The notes under the pieces are model-generated. The model searched no databases, was not told where the DNA came from, and saw only the letters and a program-made list of their open reading frames with translations. Shown piece by piece: positions 1 through 10,211 of a DNA stretch of 64,000 bases; position 1 is the first letter of the stretch, and the number at the start of each line of letters is the position of its first letter. The stretch lies in assembly GCA_033439765.1 (NCBI GenBank), contig JAULSN010000007.1, positions 2,170,001-2,234,000 on the forward strand, written 5' to 3'. This DNA comes from Lasiosphaeria ovina (taxonomy: Eukaryota; Ascomycota; Sordariomycetes; Sordariales; Lasiosphaeriaceae). The position numbers and the translations under genes are program-made.

Positions 1-206
1 CTCATCAATCCAGGGCCCTCAAACTGGTCTGCTTCAACCACACACAGTCTCGAGAGCAAGTATAGCCGGAAGAAAAGTAACAGAATGCGTCACTTGGTAA
101 GGCGGAGTCAGGTCCAAGTAAACACTCAGTGTCGAGACACTGTCATGGGACTCACTCACTCAGTTCGAGAACCTTGATGGTCACGCCTCATGGGCCGCAG
201 AAGCAG

Positions 207-214
207 TATAAATA
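207..214 (+). promoter_or_regulatory. TATA box of the gene at 374
   Basis: TATAAATA lies 160 bases before the ATG at 374, followed by a CA-rich, pyrimidine-poor leader that is typical of a fungal 5' UTR. The rest of 1-373 shows no gene. Confidence 0.55.
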
Positions 215-373
215 CACCCTCCCAGAGTCCCAAGAATGGTCCGAGTTTTGACCCATTCCACACCACCATCACCATCACAGCATCAACATCAACATCACCA
301 CCACAACAAATCACCTACAAGACAAACCTCAAAAACCCCTCCACCAACACTTCCCCTATCAACCTTAGAAACC

Positions 374-1069
374 ATGTCAGACAGCCGCTACAGCCGGCGC
401 ACGGACACGGGCAGCTACAGCCGGCGGCGGTGGGGCTCAACCGACCGTGACACCATCACGTCCGACAACGACTCGTTGGTGTACCCATCCTCGTCGGCCT
501 CGCAGCAGCGGCACCGCAACCGCACCGTCGCCGTGATCCCCGAAGACCCACCGCGGCCGCTCGACCTCGACAACGTACCCACGCGAACCACCACGAACCG
601 CACCACGTCACGCTGGGCGCAGAACGTGGCGGACGAGATAGGCAGCACGACGCCGCGGCGGCGCCCCTTCTCGTCATCAACGACGCCAAACGATTACAGC
701 AGCGGCGCACCGGGATCGTACTACGCGACGCGCGCGCTGCAGGGGCGCGAGCGCGACGACAGCAGTGACCGGTCGCGGACGCGGGCCGAGGCGGACCGGC
801 GCGACCGCGAGCGCCGCGAGCGCGAGCTGCGTGACAGCGAGCGCCGCGAGACTGAACGGCGCGAACGCGAGCGGCGGGACCGCGAGGACGCAGATACGCG
901 GTGGCGCACGACGCAGGTGGTGACCGTCACGCGGCCGCGCCCGGAGCCTACGCTCATTCGTCGTAGCACCGAGTCGTATTACAGCCGCCGCGAGCGCGAC
1001 ATGGGCACCATAGACGAGATCGAGGATGACGACGACAGGTACCGTGGGCGCGGGTCTAGACGTTATTAG
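374..1069 (+). CDS. Arg/Ser-rich hypothetical protein
   Basis: A single-exon gene for 231 residues. The start at 374 is chosen because it follows AACC in good context (ACCATGTC) and sits after the TATA element; the in-frame ATG at 236 would add a His/Pro-rich stretch that looks like leader sequence. The N-terminal half is rich in Ser, Tyr, Arg and Thr. Residues about 140-185 are an almost uninterrupted run of RDRE/RRER-type dipeptides, strongly charged and probably a long single alpha helix. The end is acidic (EDDDD) and then RYRGRGSRRY. No known domain, signal peptide or membrane segment is visible. The Tyr/Arg-rich terminus recalls the ends of the proteins at 11830 and 16670, but homology is not shown. 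Function unknown. Confidence 0.7.
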   Translation: MSDSRYSRRTDTGSYSRRRWGSTDRDTITSDNDSLVYPSSSASQQRHRNRTVAVIPEDPPRPLDLDNVPTRTTTNRTTSRWAQNVADEIGSTTPRRRPFSSSTTPNDYSSGAPGSYYATRALQGRERDDSSDRSRTRAEADRRDRERRERELRDSERRETERRERERRDREDADTRWRTTQVVTVTRPRPEPTLIRRSTESYYSRRERDMGTIDEIEDDDDRYRGRGSRRY

Positions 1070-1553
1070 ATCCTGCGTGATATGTGCGCCCTTAAAATTT
1101 TGAACCCTTGACGAGTGCAGGGTTCAATTAAGGGGCGACGACGCTGGAGTTGCTCCACCTGTCTTTTTCTCTATCTTCTTCGTTTTTCGAGGATACCCGG
1201 ATGGGAGTCTGAGGCGGAGACCTCGGACACCTACTTATTTTCTTGATCACGCGCGTTGACTTTGTATCTCACCTTTGAACTGCACTGGCAGTGGAAGGAA
1301 TAGCATGCGAAAGGGGCACAAACAAGAGGCCACGAAATTTCGAGACCGGGAGACCGAATCTGTAACATAAATAACCACAGCGACAATCGGGTCGTTTCGC
1401 ACAGACACAGATAGGAATAAACACTCTCTGAACTGCCAGAAATTCTGCTGCGCTGTGTGCTTTATTTCGTGAGAATGAAACCTAAATATGCGGTGATCCG
1501 TTCAAAGTGCTTAGTAACGCTGTATTCAAAAAACAAATGAGTCAAACTCGGGG
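1070..1553. other. intergenic, no gene seen
   Basis: Convergent spacer between the gene ending at 1069 and the reductase pseudogene ending at 1554 on the other strand. It should hold both 3' UTRs. I see nothing else in it. Confidence 0.6.
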
Positions 1554-2710
1554 TCAGAAAACGGCGGCCGCTGGATCGTCTTCGTCAGGACTGTCGACTT
1601 GGATTCCTTTGCCCTTGTCCATTGGCTTCTGCTCTTCTACTCCCTGTTCCTCGTTGTCTACCGCAAGTCCCTTGCCCTTCGAGTCCCCGGCCGCCGGGTC
1701 CTCGCTCGTGACACTTGGTGGATTGCTGCCCTCTGAAAGGGTTTCAGAGTCAAAGTCTAACGGCTTGACGATATACTCTGGAATTGTATCATCCTTCCGT
1801 GGACTCCACCAAGGGTCTAGGTAGGACAGGCCAAACAGAGTGAGGTACTCGCGGTCGTGGGCACACATCCTGATGTTGGGTGTGCGCATGAGCCAGTCCA
1901 TGGCGTCGGGTTCTTGGACCGAGGTGATGACGACGACGTCGCAAGAGAGGACCCAGCTGTAGAGAAGGTTCGCTGTCGGGGCGACGTACCTTCTGGCCAT
2001 CTTGTCGAGCAGTTGATCAAAGGGGTAGTGCCTGATTTTCCAGACAGTGTTGACAATTTCAAAGACCATGATCTGGCAGCCCAACAGCTGCATGGCCGAG
2101 ACAAAGCCCTTGTCGCGGTGCATGAGGTAGTCGTGGAAATGCAGCTGGTTGGCGATAGGGGTGATACTAGCACACTCAAGAACCCAGTCAAATTCTTCGC
2201 TCTGGAAGTTGGACAGGCCAATAGACCTTGTCTTCCCTTTCCAATACAGCAGCTCCATGTCTCGCTAGGCCTTCTGAACCTGCTCTTTGGAAGGTTTCGG
2301 GGCTCCCAAGGGAATGGTGAGGAGGTACAGATCCAGACACTCGACGCCCAAGTGCCCCAGCGTCCGGTCGATGGAGTCTTCAATGTGGCCCCAGTCCAGC
2401 TGGGCTTTGGAGCTGAGGTAGAGGTCGTCCCTTGGAATCGGAGTCTCGCGGATTGCGTAGCCAATCTCCCGCTCAGTATTGTAGCTGTCGGAGGAGTCAA
2501 TGTGTAAGAGACCTGCGTTGATGGCGCGGCTGCATATGCCAATGAGGTTTTGGTTTATGGCGCCGACGCCGGGTGCGGTGTCAACCGAGAAGGGTGCAGT
2601 CCCAAAGGCGATCTGTGGGCGGGGTCAGGCCAACCTGGAAAGCAGACGTGTTATGCGAGGAGGGGGCTAACAAACCACTGGAATACGGCGGGGAGGTTGG
2701 GGGCCATCAT
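1554..2710 (-). pseudogene. aldo-keto reductase with premature stop
   Basis: Exon 1 is 2710-2687 and exon 2 is 2612-1554, with a 74-nt intron (GTATTC donor, CTGAC branch, CAG acceptor). Joined, they read as an NADPH-dependent aldo-keto reductase of about 360 residues beginning MMAPNLPAIAFGTAP. Family landmarks seen are HIDSSDSYNTE (Asp47 and Tyr52 of the catalytic tetrad), Lys77 in YLSSK, and GKTRSIGLSNF. Two defects stand out. Codon 124 is TAG (2267-2265) exactly where the family has Trp before the DMELL-like helix, so TGG to TAG is the simplest cause. The usual catalytic His after DLYLL is Thr107. The last 60 residues are an acidic Pro/Gly/Lys-rich extension not typical of the family. Downstream reading could restart at Met 2258, but that product would lack the active site. 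A short intron removing the TAG is not apparent. Confidence 0.75.
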
Positions 2711-3503
2711 GCCGCAGGGGCCAGGTTGGCAATTTCTTCGGCACGAGGGAATGGGGGGCGCTCGATTGCATGTCTGCCACGTTCATATATTGCCGAAGCG
2801 CGCGGGGGATTATGGGCTTAGATGGATTTTGCGACGCGCAGACGATGATCCAAGGCCGACAACTCTTCCTAAGGCGTGCGGGAGGAGGCACCGAATATTT
2901 GAATAAGAAGTACTCAATGGAATCGGCCGGGGAAAAGGTTGATGGCTGGACCAGGTTTGTGTATATGGTTGCGCTGCTTAGATATGCTGTAGTCTGCCTG
3001 ACCAAAGTATTGGGAGGACAGGCCCATGTCAGACGTACCTTTAGGCAGGCACGTTCCGTTTTCAAGCGGAGGGCAATTACAGTGCCTGTGGTAATGATCC
3101 ATGTTGGGTGGACCAACAAGTGGGAAGGCGCAGACGGCACCATCATTTTCCATCCAACTTTTCAGAGCGCATTTCCCCTTTTGTTGGTCGCCCCGCACAA
3201 CCAGATTCTCGGCCAACTCTCATCTAATGGGTCAATCTACCATCGCCTATGGCCTTGGAGATGCCTCTCATTCCCTGGGCAGTGACTACATGGGGAGGCC
3301 GTAGAGGCGTCTCTGAAGGCCTGATAGCATATGACCAAAGCAAGGCACCAGAAAAGTCCAAAATACCCAGAATTTGAATATCATAATTAAATCTCGAAAG
3401 CTTGATAGATGGAAGATTTCTGTAAATGCAAGTATAAACACTTCATTGGATAATTGTTCTTGCCGGGCACTCATTACGGACCTCTAGCTCGATATCATCT
3501 ATT
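2711..3503. other. intergenic, no gene seen
   Basis: Spacer between the reductase start and the 3' end of the oxidase. It must hold the reductase promoter. Open frames on both strands here lack splice support, domain content or coding character. Confidence 0.5.
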
Positions 3504-5682
3504 TCACCCAGAAGGACACAGCGCCATGACATGTGCCGGGACGGCCATGGATTTTAGCACATCAGCCCTCGACATAAACTGCATCAATAGCCCAGCCTCC
3601 ATGTGCCAGGCGATGTGGCAGTGGAACGCCCAGAGTCCCGGGTTGTCGGCAACGAAGCGGATTACGGACCATCCAAACGCGTTGATGGTCAGGGTGTCGC
3701 GGCGGAGCGGGTTGGCGACGGCGTCGGGGTTAGAGGGCATCAAGTTAGTGTGGTAATTTGTCCAGTTGAAGGGGCCGGAGCCCGTCTCGAGGATCCAAAA
3801 ACTGTGGCCGTGTAGGTGGAAAGGATGGCCGCCTTCGTCGAGGCTGTAGACGAGCACATCGATGACCTCGACGCCCGTTGAGCTGACCCCGAGAACGAAC
3901 TGGTTGTTGGACGACAAAGCGCCACCAACCTGCTCGTCGACGGACCACGAGCTGGCATTGCCGCTGTTAAGCCCCATGACTGTTTCCTGCAGCGTCGTTG
4001 TGTTCGCTAGCGGAGACCAGATGGTGCCGTTAACCTTGGCGCGGTCCAGCTGGTAATCGCCGATGCCGAAGCTAAAGTCGACGCGGTAGAACTTTGTGGC
4101 GGGAGGTGGGAGCATTGCCTTTGCAGGCACGAGGTTGGATGGATCGAGATCGTGACATTCCACTTGTCAAGGTCCCTATGTTAACGTTTCTCCTTTTCAG
4201 ACATTCGCGTTGAAAACATACCGCTGTATGCATCCTTCCAGTCGACAGAAGCGTTGGAAGGGGCAATAGTAATACTCCCGGAATACGAAATAACGGCCGT
4301 CATGGCCGAGTTGAGGACCGGATTCGTGCCGGTGAAGCAAAATGTTATCATGGACATGCGCAGCCAGTAGTTTGTAGCCGTTGACTGGTTCGCTTCGAAT
4401 ACGACACTATATCGCTGGGCAACGTGGATTTGGCCTCGGTCTATTGGGTGGGGGTTGACGAGAGTGGAATCGGCCTCAATGACGGACAGTGAGTGGTTGT
4501 CCACGCTGAAATCAAACTCGGCAAAGGCCCCCGTGTTGATGAGGCGGAACCGAGTGCGAGAGTTCTGTTTGCGTTAGGTTGGCTATTTACACAAGGGCAG
4601 AATTGGGCTCATACCGGCTCCACATTGAAGACGTTGTAGGTGCTGTTTTCGTAGCATGTGTGGCCTGAATCGTTGCCGTAGGAGGAGCAATTGAAGCTTG
4701 CATGGTCAGCAATAGAAATTGTCCAGGAGCCCACAAGCAAGCACGTACTAGTTCTTTCCATTTATAAGGCCGTTGTCCGGAACTGGCTCCGTGTTCTCGT
4801 TTTCCGGCTCGAGGTAAGTGGCCAAGTTGACGGTACTAAAATCGTGGTACCAGTCCTGGACCAGCACAACACGATCGGTGTCATACAACTTCCTGACCTC
4901 GGCCTCTTCGGGGGCGTGGATGATCAGGGGGCCGAGAATGCCATCGAGGTACTGGGTGCCGGAATGAGAGTGATACCAAAAGGTTCCGAATTGGTTTTCG
5001 ATGGTAAAGTTATAGAGCAGGGACTGGCCGGGAGGAATTCCGCATTGCGTGACGCCTGCAGAGGGTGCACGTGTGAGCACAGGTTCACTTTCGAAGAAGC
5101 TATTCAACACATACCCGTCGTGCCATCAAACCAGTTCGTCCCGTTCTGGTAGAGCCCATGCCAATGGATGCTGGTGGAGTTGTCGGACAGGCCGTTTGTG
5201 ACGTTGACGAGGAGAGTATCCCCAATATTCGCTTCTATAAGGGGCCCGGGGAACTTGCCGTTCAGAAACAGCATGTCTCTGACGACGCCGTCGGGCCAGC
5301 CGAGGTCTTTTGTGATGACGAGATTGTAGCTTCGCACCTGTGGCGGGGCTGTGAGGTTCCAGGCCATGTCGAGCACATACTCGCGCTCAGTATCCAACTG
5401 CCAGCTCTCCAGAGCCGGCGCGGTGCCATTGGCGGTGAGACCCGGCAGGACGGCGCCCGTGGGCGTTGCATTTGGCGACGACGTGCTTGATGGGGATAGC
5501 GAACTCGAGTCCGGGATAGAGCTGGTGTCGTCATGCTTAAGGCCCAGTCCGAGGCCAAGGCCGAGAGATAGGCCGAGGATAACAAAAATGCCTAGGCCCC
5601 CGATTGCGAGTAGCCGGGGACGTCTAGCTGGAGGGGGCAGGCTTTTGTCGACTGGGCCGGGCAAGACGCCATTGTTAGACAT
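3504..5682 (-). CDS. membrane-anchored multicopper oxidase (laccase-like)
   Basis: Five exons: 5682-5115, 5055-4749, 4696-4615, 4564-4222 and 4162-3504, with introns of 50-59 nt, all in phase, giving 652 residues. Residues 24-48 are a Gly/Leu-rich hydrophobic segment after a short basic cytosolic tail, so this is a type II membrane-anchored enzyme; a Ser/Thr/Pro stalk follows. All four copper-binding motifs are intact: HWHG (173-176), WYHSHSG (His218, His220), HPFHLHGH (from His546) and HCHIAWH (614-620, with Cys615 as the type 1 copper ligand). It should oxidise phenols or metal ions with reduction of O2 to water, facing the outside or a vesicle lumen. Related TM-anchored fungal oxidases act in pigment, iron or general phenol oxidation, and the substrate cannot be set from sequence. 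Many NxS/T sites suggest glycosylation. Confidence 0.92.
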
Positions 5683-7338
5683 AATTAGTAATTGATCTGA
5701 TGGACCGAATCCAATGCCTGCCTAGTCCAGCTGTTATTTGCGGCTGCGACGGGGGATCGAAAGGGGCTGCTCAGAGGAGCTCATGTTTGCTCAGAGAGAG
5801 AATCTCGCAAACCTGTCGAGGTGCATCCTAGTAGTTCTAGGCAGCTGAGATACCCTCCTCGAAGATCCGGATCTCATAAGATAGCGCACGCCCCGGCCAC
5901 GCCTGGAGAAGAAAAAAAAAGACAGCAAAAGACGGGCACAGGCTTCGTCGGTTATAGCAGGCAGCAAGGCAACCCTATCGTCGGCAGCACCGAAACTGGG
6001 ATCGAGTGCCCGCTGTTCAAGTTGTCTAAGTTCCGGGGGTTGCAGGTTGCACCGGCCCTTCGTCGGGTGGTATCCATTTTGGAGAGACAGGGGACGCTAA
6101 ACATTTACCGGCCTAGCCCAGAAGGGCAGCAGTTTGTCAACGGTTTTTAGCCTCCCCTTCTGTGACCCCGGCGTCAACAGGCCACAAGGCCCCTGCTGCC
6201 AACGTGCACCATCGCGCACCACCCATTGGGGAGCTCCAAACACTCGATTTGGACGAAAAACACGCAAGATTTGCTAGGGTATCCAGAAGTCTGGATTTTT
6301 CACTGCCTGATACATGTTTTGTCTTCGCTCACGAGAGCAGCGGCTGAGGTCAAATCTAGAATTCCCCCGCGCCAAGATTGCTCTCGGAAACAAGCATTCT
6401 TGGCGCGTCGGTAGCTGCGATCATCCTTCTTGGCGCATTGGCGATGGCAGCCACCATCAACTCCATCCCATCGATATAAAACTGCAAAATTCTATGCCGA
6501 GGCCTGATATCAGATAGATCGGAGGACCACGGAAGCAGGTACAAGGCCAATGGCTCGGCGTTAACGCCGCTCATGGATTGGCAGGTGGGAGAGTTGCTAT
6601 TGAGAATATCTGGCGCCTTTCTGCTCGATCGTCAGAAAAGCATGCAAAGGAAATGGAATTCGCCAATTTCTTCCAGACGAGCCGCGAACAGTCGCGACTC
6701 GGCCAATCATGCGGCTGCCAAGGCACACATGTGTTCAAGATGCTCCGGGCAACGAATGGCGGGCAAACATGAGAACCAAGGTGCGGGGTATGTACCTTGT
6801 GTAAATACATGCCTAGCTGGGAACCTCGACGGCTGAGATGGGCTAATGAGAGGCGATGATTCCCTGTACACTCGCAATAAGACAGCAACGACCTGCCTAA
6901 TGGGGCAATTCCTTTTATCTTGCACCTTTCATCGGTTTATTTGGCCCCGATCCACCAACGCATCTCGAATGCGACCTGGGCATGCTAACCCGTCTCGCCA
7001 CCGAGAAAGCGTCTTTCGAGTGCGGGCTGCTAGCCGGAAAACCCCTGGGGCTCAAGAGGTCACCGCCTCATGGGCAGCCTGCAATTGGTTGCACAAGCTG
7101 AACGGGTAGTTCTAGACACACACTGGACACGACACTTTTGTCCTCCCCTCCTGCACGTCATTCCAGGATATACCCGGGGTCGGTCTTGCAGCTAGGTAGC
7201 TACCCGCCCTGAGCTTCTCTGCCAAGAAGACGAATACAAAGCAGCGCCAAGCTCCTTCACCATGCCTCTGCTAAGTCTGCTGAAGCTCTCAAGTCTCACT
7301 CGCCACATTCACAACCACAACCGCCAATTGGAACCAAG
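5683..7338. other. divergent intergenic region
   Basis: This 1.65 kb lies between two divergent starts (oxidase at 5682 on the minus strand, phosphatase at 7339 on the plus strand) and must hold both promoters. Short open frames occur on both strands, but none shows domain content or splice signals. No tRNA or repeat was recognised. Confidence 0.55.
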
Positions 7339-9033
7339 ATGAAGACGGCCGCCCTTAGTGCGGCTTTCTGGGTCGGACGAGCCTTGGCAGGCTCGGTTAC
7401 CGTGCCGCTGTCACCAGATGCCACGACCACCGACCGCCCCGCCGAGTCCACGACTGAGCCCTCGACGGCCGCCATTGCCTCGGCCTCGGCTACCGTCAAG
7501 CCCCTGTCGCCGACTTCCGATGTCAAGGGCGTTGCCTTCAACCGCATTGTCCAGATCTGGCTCGAGAACACCGACTTCAATGTAGGACTTCCGGAGCACC
7601 ACTCACGAACCGCTTGATACTGACAACTCCAACAGGCCTCGGCTGCCGACCCTAGTATGCAATGGTTGGCTGTAAGTGACTCATGTCTTCTGTATGGCAC
7701 TTCCATGAGACTGACGCATGATTTCAGAGCCAAGGCATTCTCTTGACAAACGTGAGCAACCAACCCTACGTGGCCCACAAGCCAAGTCACAATAGTAACA
7801 TGAATGTAGTACTTTGCCACAACACATCCTTCACAGCCAAACTACGCGGCCGTTGTCGGTGGTGATAATTTCGGAATGGTGAGTAACCCGCCAATAATTG
7901 CTGGAGGAGACTCTCACTAACCGAGGCAATGAAGGAAAACGATGTAGGTACCGCCGGATTCGAATCACGCCGGATCGCAATTAACGCCGCAACTTAGGAC
8001 TTTGATAGCATTCCCGCAAATGTCTCCACTGTCGTGGATCTGTTGGACACCAAGGGAATTACCTGGGGAGGTTGGTAGACTTGTGAGAGCTTGTCTTTGG
8101 CTTCTAGAACACAGCTAACACATTCCGCAGAGTATCAGGAGGGCATCCCGTATGCCGGCTTTCAGGGCTACAACTACAGCAACCAGGCCACCTTTGCCAA
8201 TAACTACGTTCGGAAGCACAACCCCTTGATCTTCTACGACTCCGTCACGAGCAACGCGACCCGCCTATCTCTCATCAAGGGGCTCGGTGCCTTTGCGGAC
8301 GACTTGAAGAATCAGAAGCTCCCGCAGTGGTCGTTCATCACCCCCAATATGACCAACGACGGCCATGATACTAATATTACGTTTGCGGCGTCGTGGGCCA
8401 GAGGCTTCCTCGAGCCCCTCCTTAATAACAGCTACTTCTCAAACGACACGCTCGTCATCCTGACCTTTGACGAGAACGAGTCCTACTCGCTGAAGAACCG
8501 CATCTACACTGTGCTGCTCGGTGGCGCCATCCCAGACGAGCTTAAGGGAACCGCCGACTCCATGTTCTACAACCACTACAGCACCATCAGCACCGTGTCT
8601 GTCAACTGGGGCCTGCCCTCGCTCGGTCGTTGGGACTGCGACGCCAACGTTCTGGCTCTGGTGGCAAACAAGACGGGCTACAAGAACTCAAACATTACGC
8701 TGGACAACCTGTACTTCAACCAGTCGTACCCCGGACCGCTCAGCGACTCCACCTTTACCCCTGGCTGGTGGCCGGTCCCCAACACCCAGGCCAAATGTGC
8801 CGCCGGAAAGGGTGTGCTTTCTAGTATTGCCGACACTTGGTGCGTATTTCGTTGGATGCATATTTATGCAACCTGAAGCAAGAGCATATACTAACCACGG
8901 TGGACATTTCTGGCGTGACAGGGGCACATCCGACGGCTCGTTCAACTACACCAACGTCTACCCGTACGGCCTTGGCGAGAACACCGGCGGCACTCCGGTC
9001 GTGGGCGTCAATGATGTCCCGACCTCGACATCT

Positions 9034-9068
<35 letters not shown>

Positions 9069-9189
9069 GACTAGCACCACCTCCTCGACAGCCCTCACCA
9101 AGAGTACCAATGCCGCTGCCGTTGCCGCCCCCGCGAGTATGCTCTGGTTTGGCACCGGAGTTGCTGGCTTGCTTGCTGCGTTGCTGTGA
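7339..9189 (+). CDS. GPI-type acid phosphatase (phosphoesterase family)
   Basis: Eight exons: 7339-7581, 7636-7671, 7728-7751, 7810-7878, 7935-7943, 7998-8070, 8131-8839 and 8922-9189, all in phase, giving 476 residues. The product fits the fungal phosphate-repressible acid phosphatase group of the phosphoesterase family (PF04185): NRIVQIWLENTDF, TTHPSQPNY, GDNFGM and ANVSTVVDLLDTKGITW all follow the family pattern. It begins with a signal peptide (about 1-18) and a Ser/Thr/Pro-rich propeptide-like stretch. It ends with a Ser-Gly repeat linker, a Thr/Ser stalk and a hydrophobic tail (SMLWFGTGVAGLLAALL) that suggests GPI anchoring. Expected role: release of phosphate from extracellular monoesters at the wall or membrane. 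The fifth exon is only 9 nt and codes Glu-Asn-Asp; family alignment requires these residues. Many N-glycosylation sites are present. Confidence 0.93.
9031..9069 (+). repeat. (GGCTCC)n microsatellite coding Ser-Gly repeats
   Basis: Tandem hexamer near-copies of TCCGGC within the last exon of the phosphatase. They code a flexible Ser-Gly linker ahead of the presumed GPI stalk and could vary in length between strains. Confidence 0.85.
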
Positions 9190-10001
9190 TTGTAGAGGAG
9201 CGCGGGGGCTGTGTTTTGTGGTGAGTGGCTTTGAACGACCAGTGCGGTCTGCTGAGTACTGGAGTGGCGATCAGGGAGTAGTTCTCGGGTTTCACGGGGT
9301 CAAATAACCGGCAAGATTTAGGGTGGAAAAATGACCGCGAGCAACAAATATATTCCCACTTGCCACCCAAAAATATCAGACGAGACGTAACCGAGTTGTC
9401 TTGGTGCCGTGATGGCATTCGGGTCAACTCATCAGACAGCAGATGTCGGAGTTTATCCGGGCAGTCGAGAGCCTATTTGCCCCTGAGCCCTTAAGTGGAC
9501 CTTCCTGTGCCCTGAGTGGGCTCCCCTGGCCCTCAGCAGACCTCAACATCTGTGACGTACTCTTCGGGTGAATTACTCCGACGAGGTCTACCGACGACCA
9601 TGGCAGCAGAGGGTACAAACGCTTTTTTAGGCGTCACAAGACGTTCGACATGCCAGATCTAAGACGAAATGCTAATCTCGATAGTCGAGGAGTCGCCATA
9701 TGACAGCCCCAATGGTTTCGCGATGGTTTGAGCTGCGGAACCATGCTGCCCCTCCAGCCAACAATACATCCTATGACCATTTTTCAACTGACCGGCCCCG
9801 AGCGTGACTGGGCTGATGGCTCGTCATCATCCACGTCGTTTGCTTTCCTCAAGCAAACATAAATATGGCCATCTCACCACCAGGGAAACTTTTATCAACC
9901 CACTCTCCATTTCGCAAATCGATAAACAGTACTGACAGATACCTTTCACTATACTAAAGCACCTACATTAGCCAACCCTACCCCCGAGGACCCTAGCAGC
10001 T
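9190..10001. other. intergenic with promoter of the small gene at 10002
   Basis: Holds the phosphatase 3' UTR and an upstream region with a TATA-like CATAAATATGG near 9857. No gene was recognised. Confidence 0.5.
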
Positions 10002-10211
10002 ATGTCTGGCAAGGGAGGAGGCAAGTCTAAAGACTCTGGCAGCAAAGGCAAAGGCGGCGGCAAAAGCGGCGGCAAAGGCATTACTTGGGGAGAAATGCCC
10101 AAGCGGTCCAAGGGACCTACTCCACCGGACGACCCGCATCCGGACCCGGGAACGTTTGGCTCCATCGATAGTATTCTGGCGGGCTCGAATAACGACAAGG
10201 GAAAAAAATAA
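10002..10211 (+). CDS. small Gly/Lys-rich protein
   Basis: A 69-residue open frame. Its start has good context (GCAGCTATGTCTGG) and lies about 145 bases after a TATA-like element and a CA/TC-rich leader. Residues 1-26 are built from GKGGGK, GSKGK and GGKSGGKG units; then come a Pro/Asp-rich stretch (PTPPDDPHPDPG) and a Lys-rich end. It has no signal peptide, Cys or hydrophobic segment, so it is probably disordered and basic, perhaps nucleic-acid binding. I do not recognise a family. Composition alone could mislead, so the call rests on start context, promoter signals and the non-random codon series. Confidence 0.45.
   Translation: MSGKGGGKSKDSGSKGKGGGKSGGKGITWGEMPKRSKGPTPPDDPHPDPGTFGSIDSILAGSNNDKGKK

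Noticed and set aside
9031..9069. Possible CRISPR-like regular repeat
   Set aside because: It is a simple hexamer microsatellite in a coding exon of a eukaryote; no CRISPR array exists in the window.
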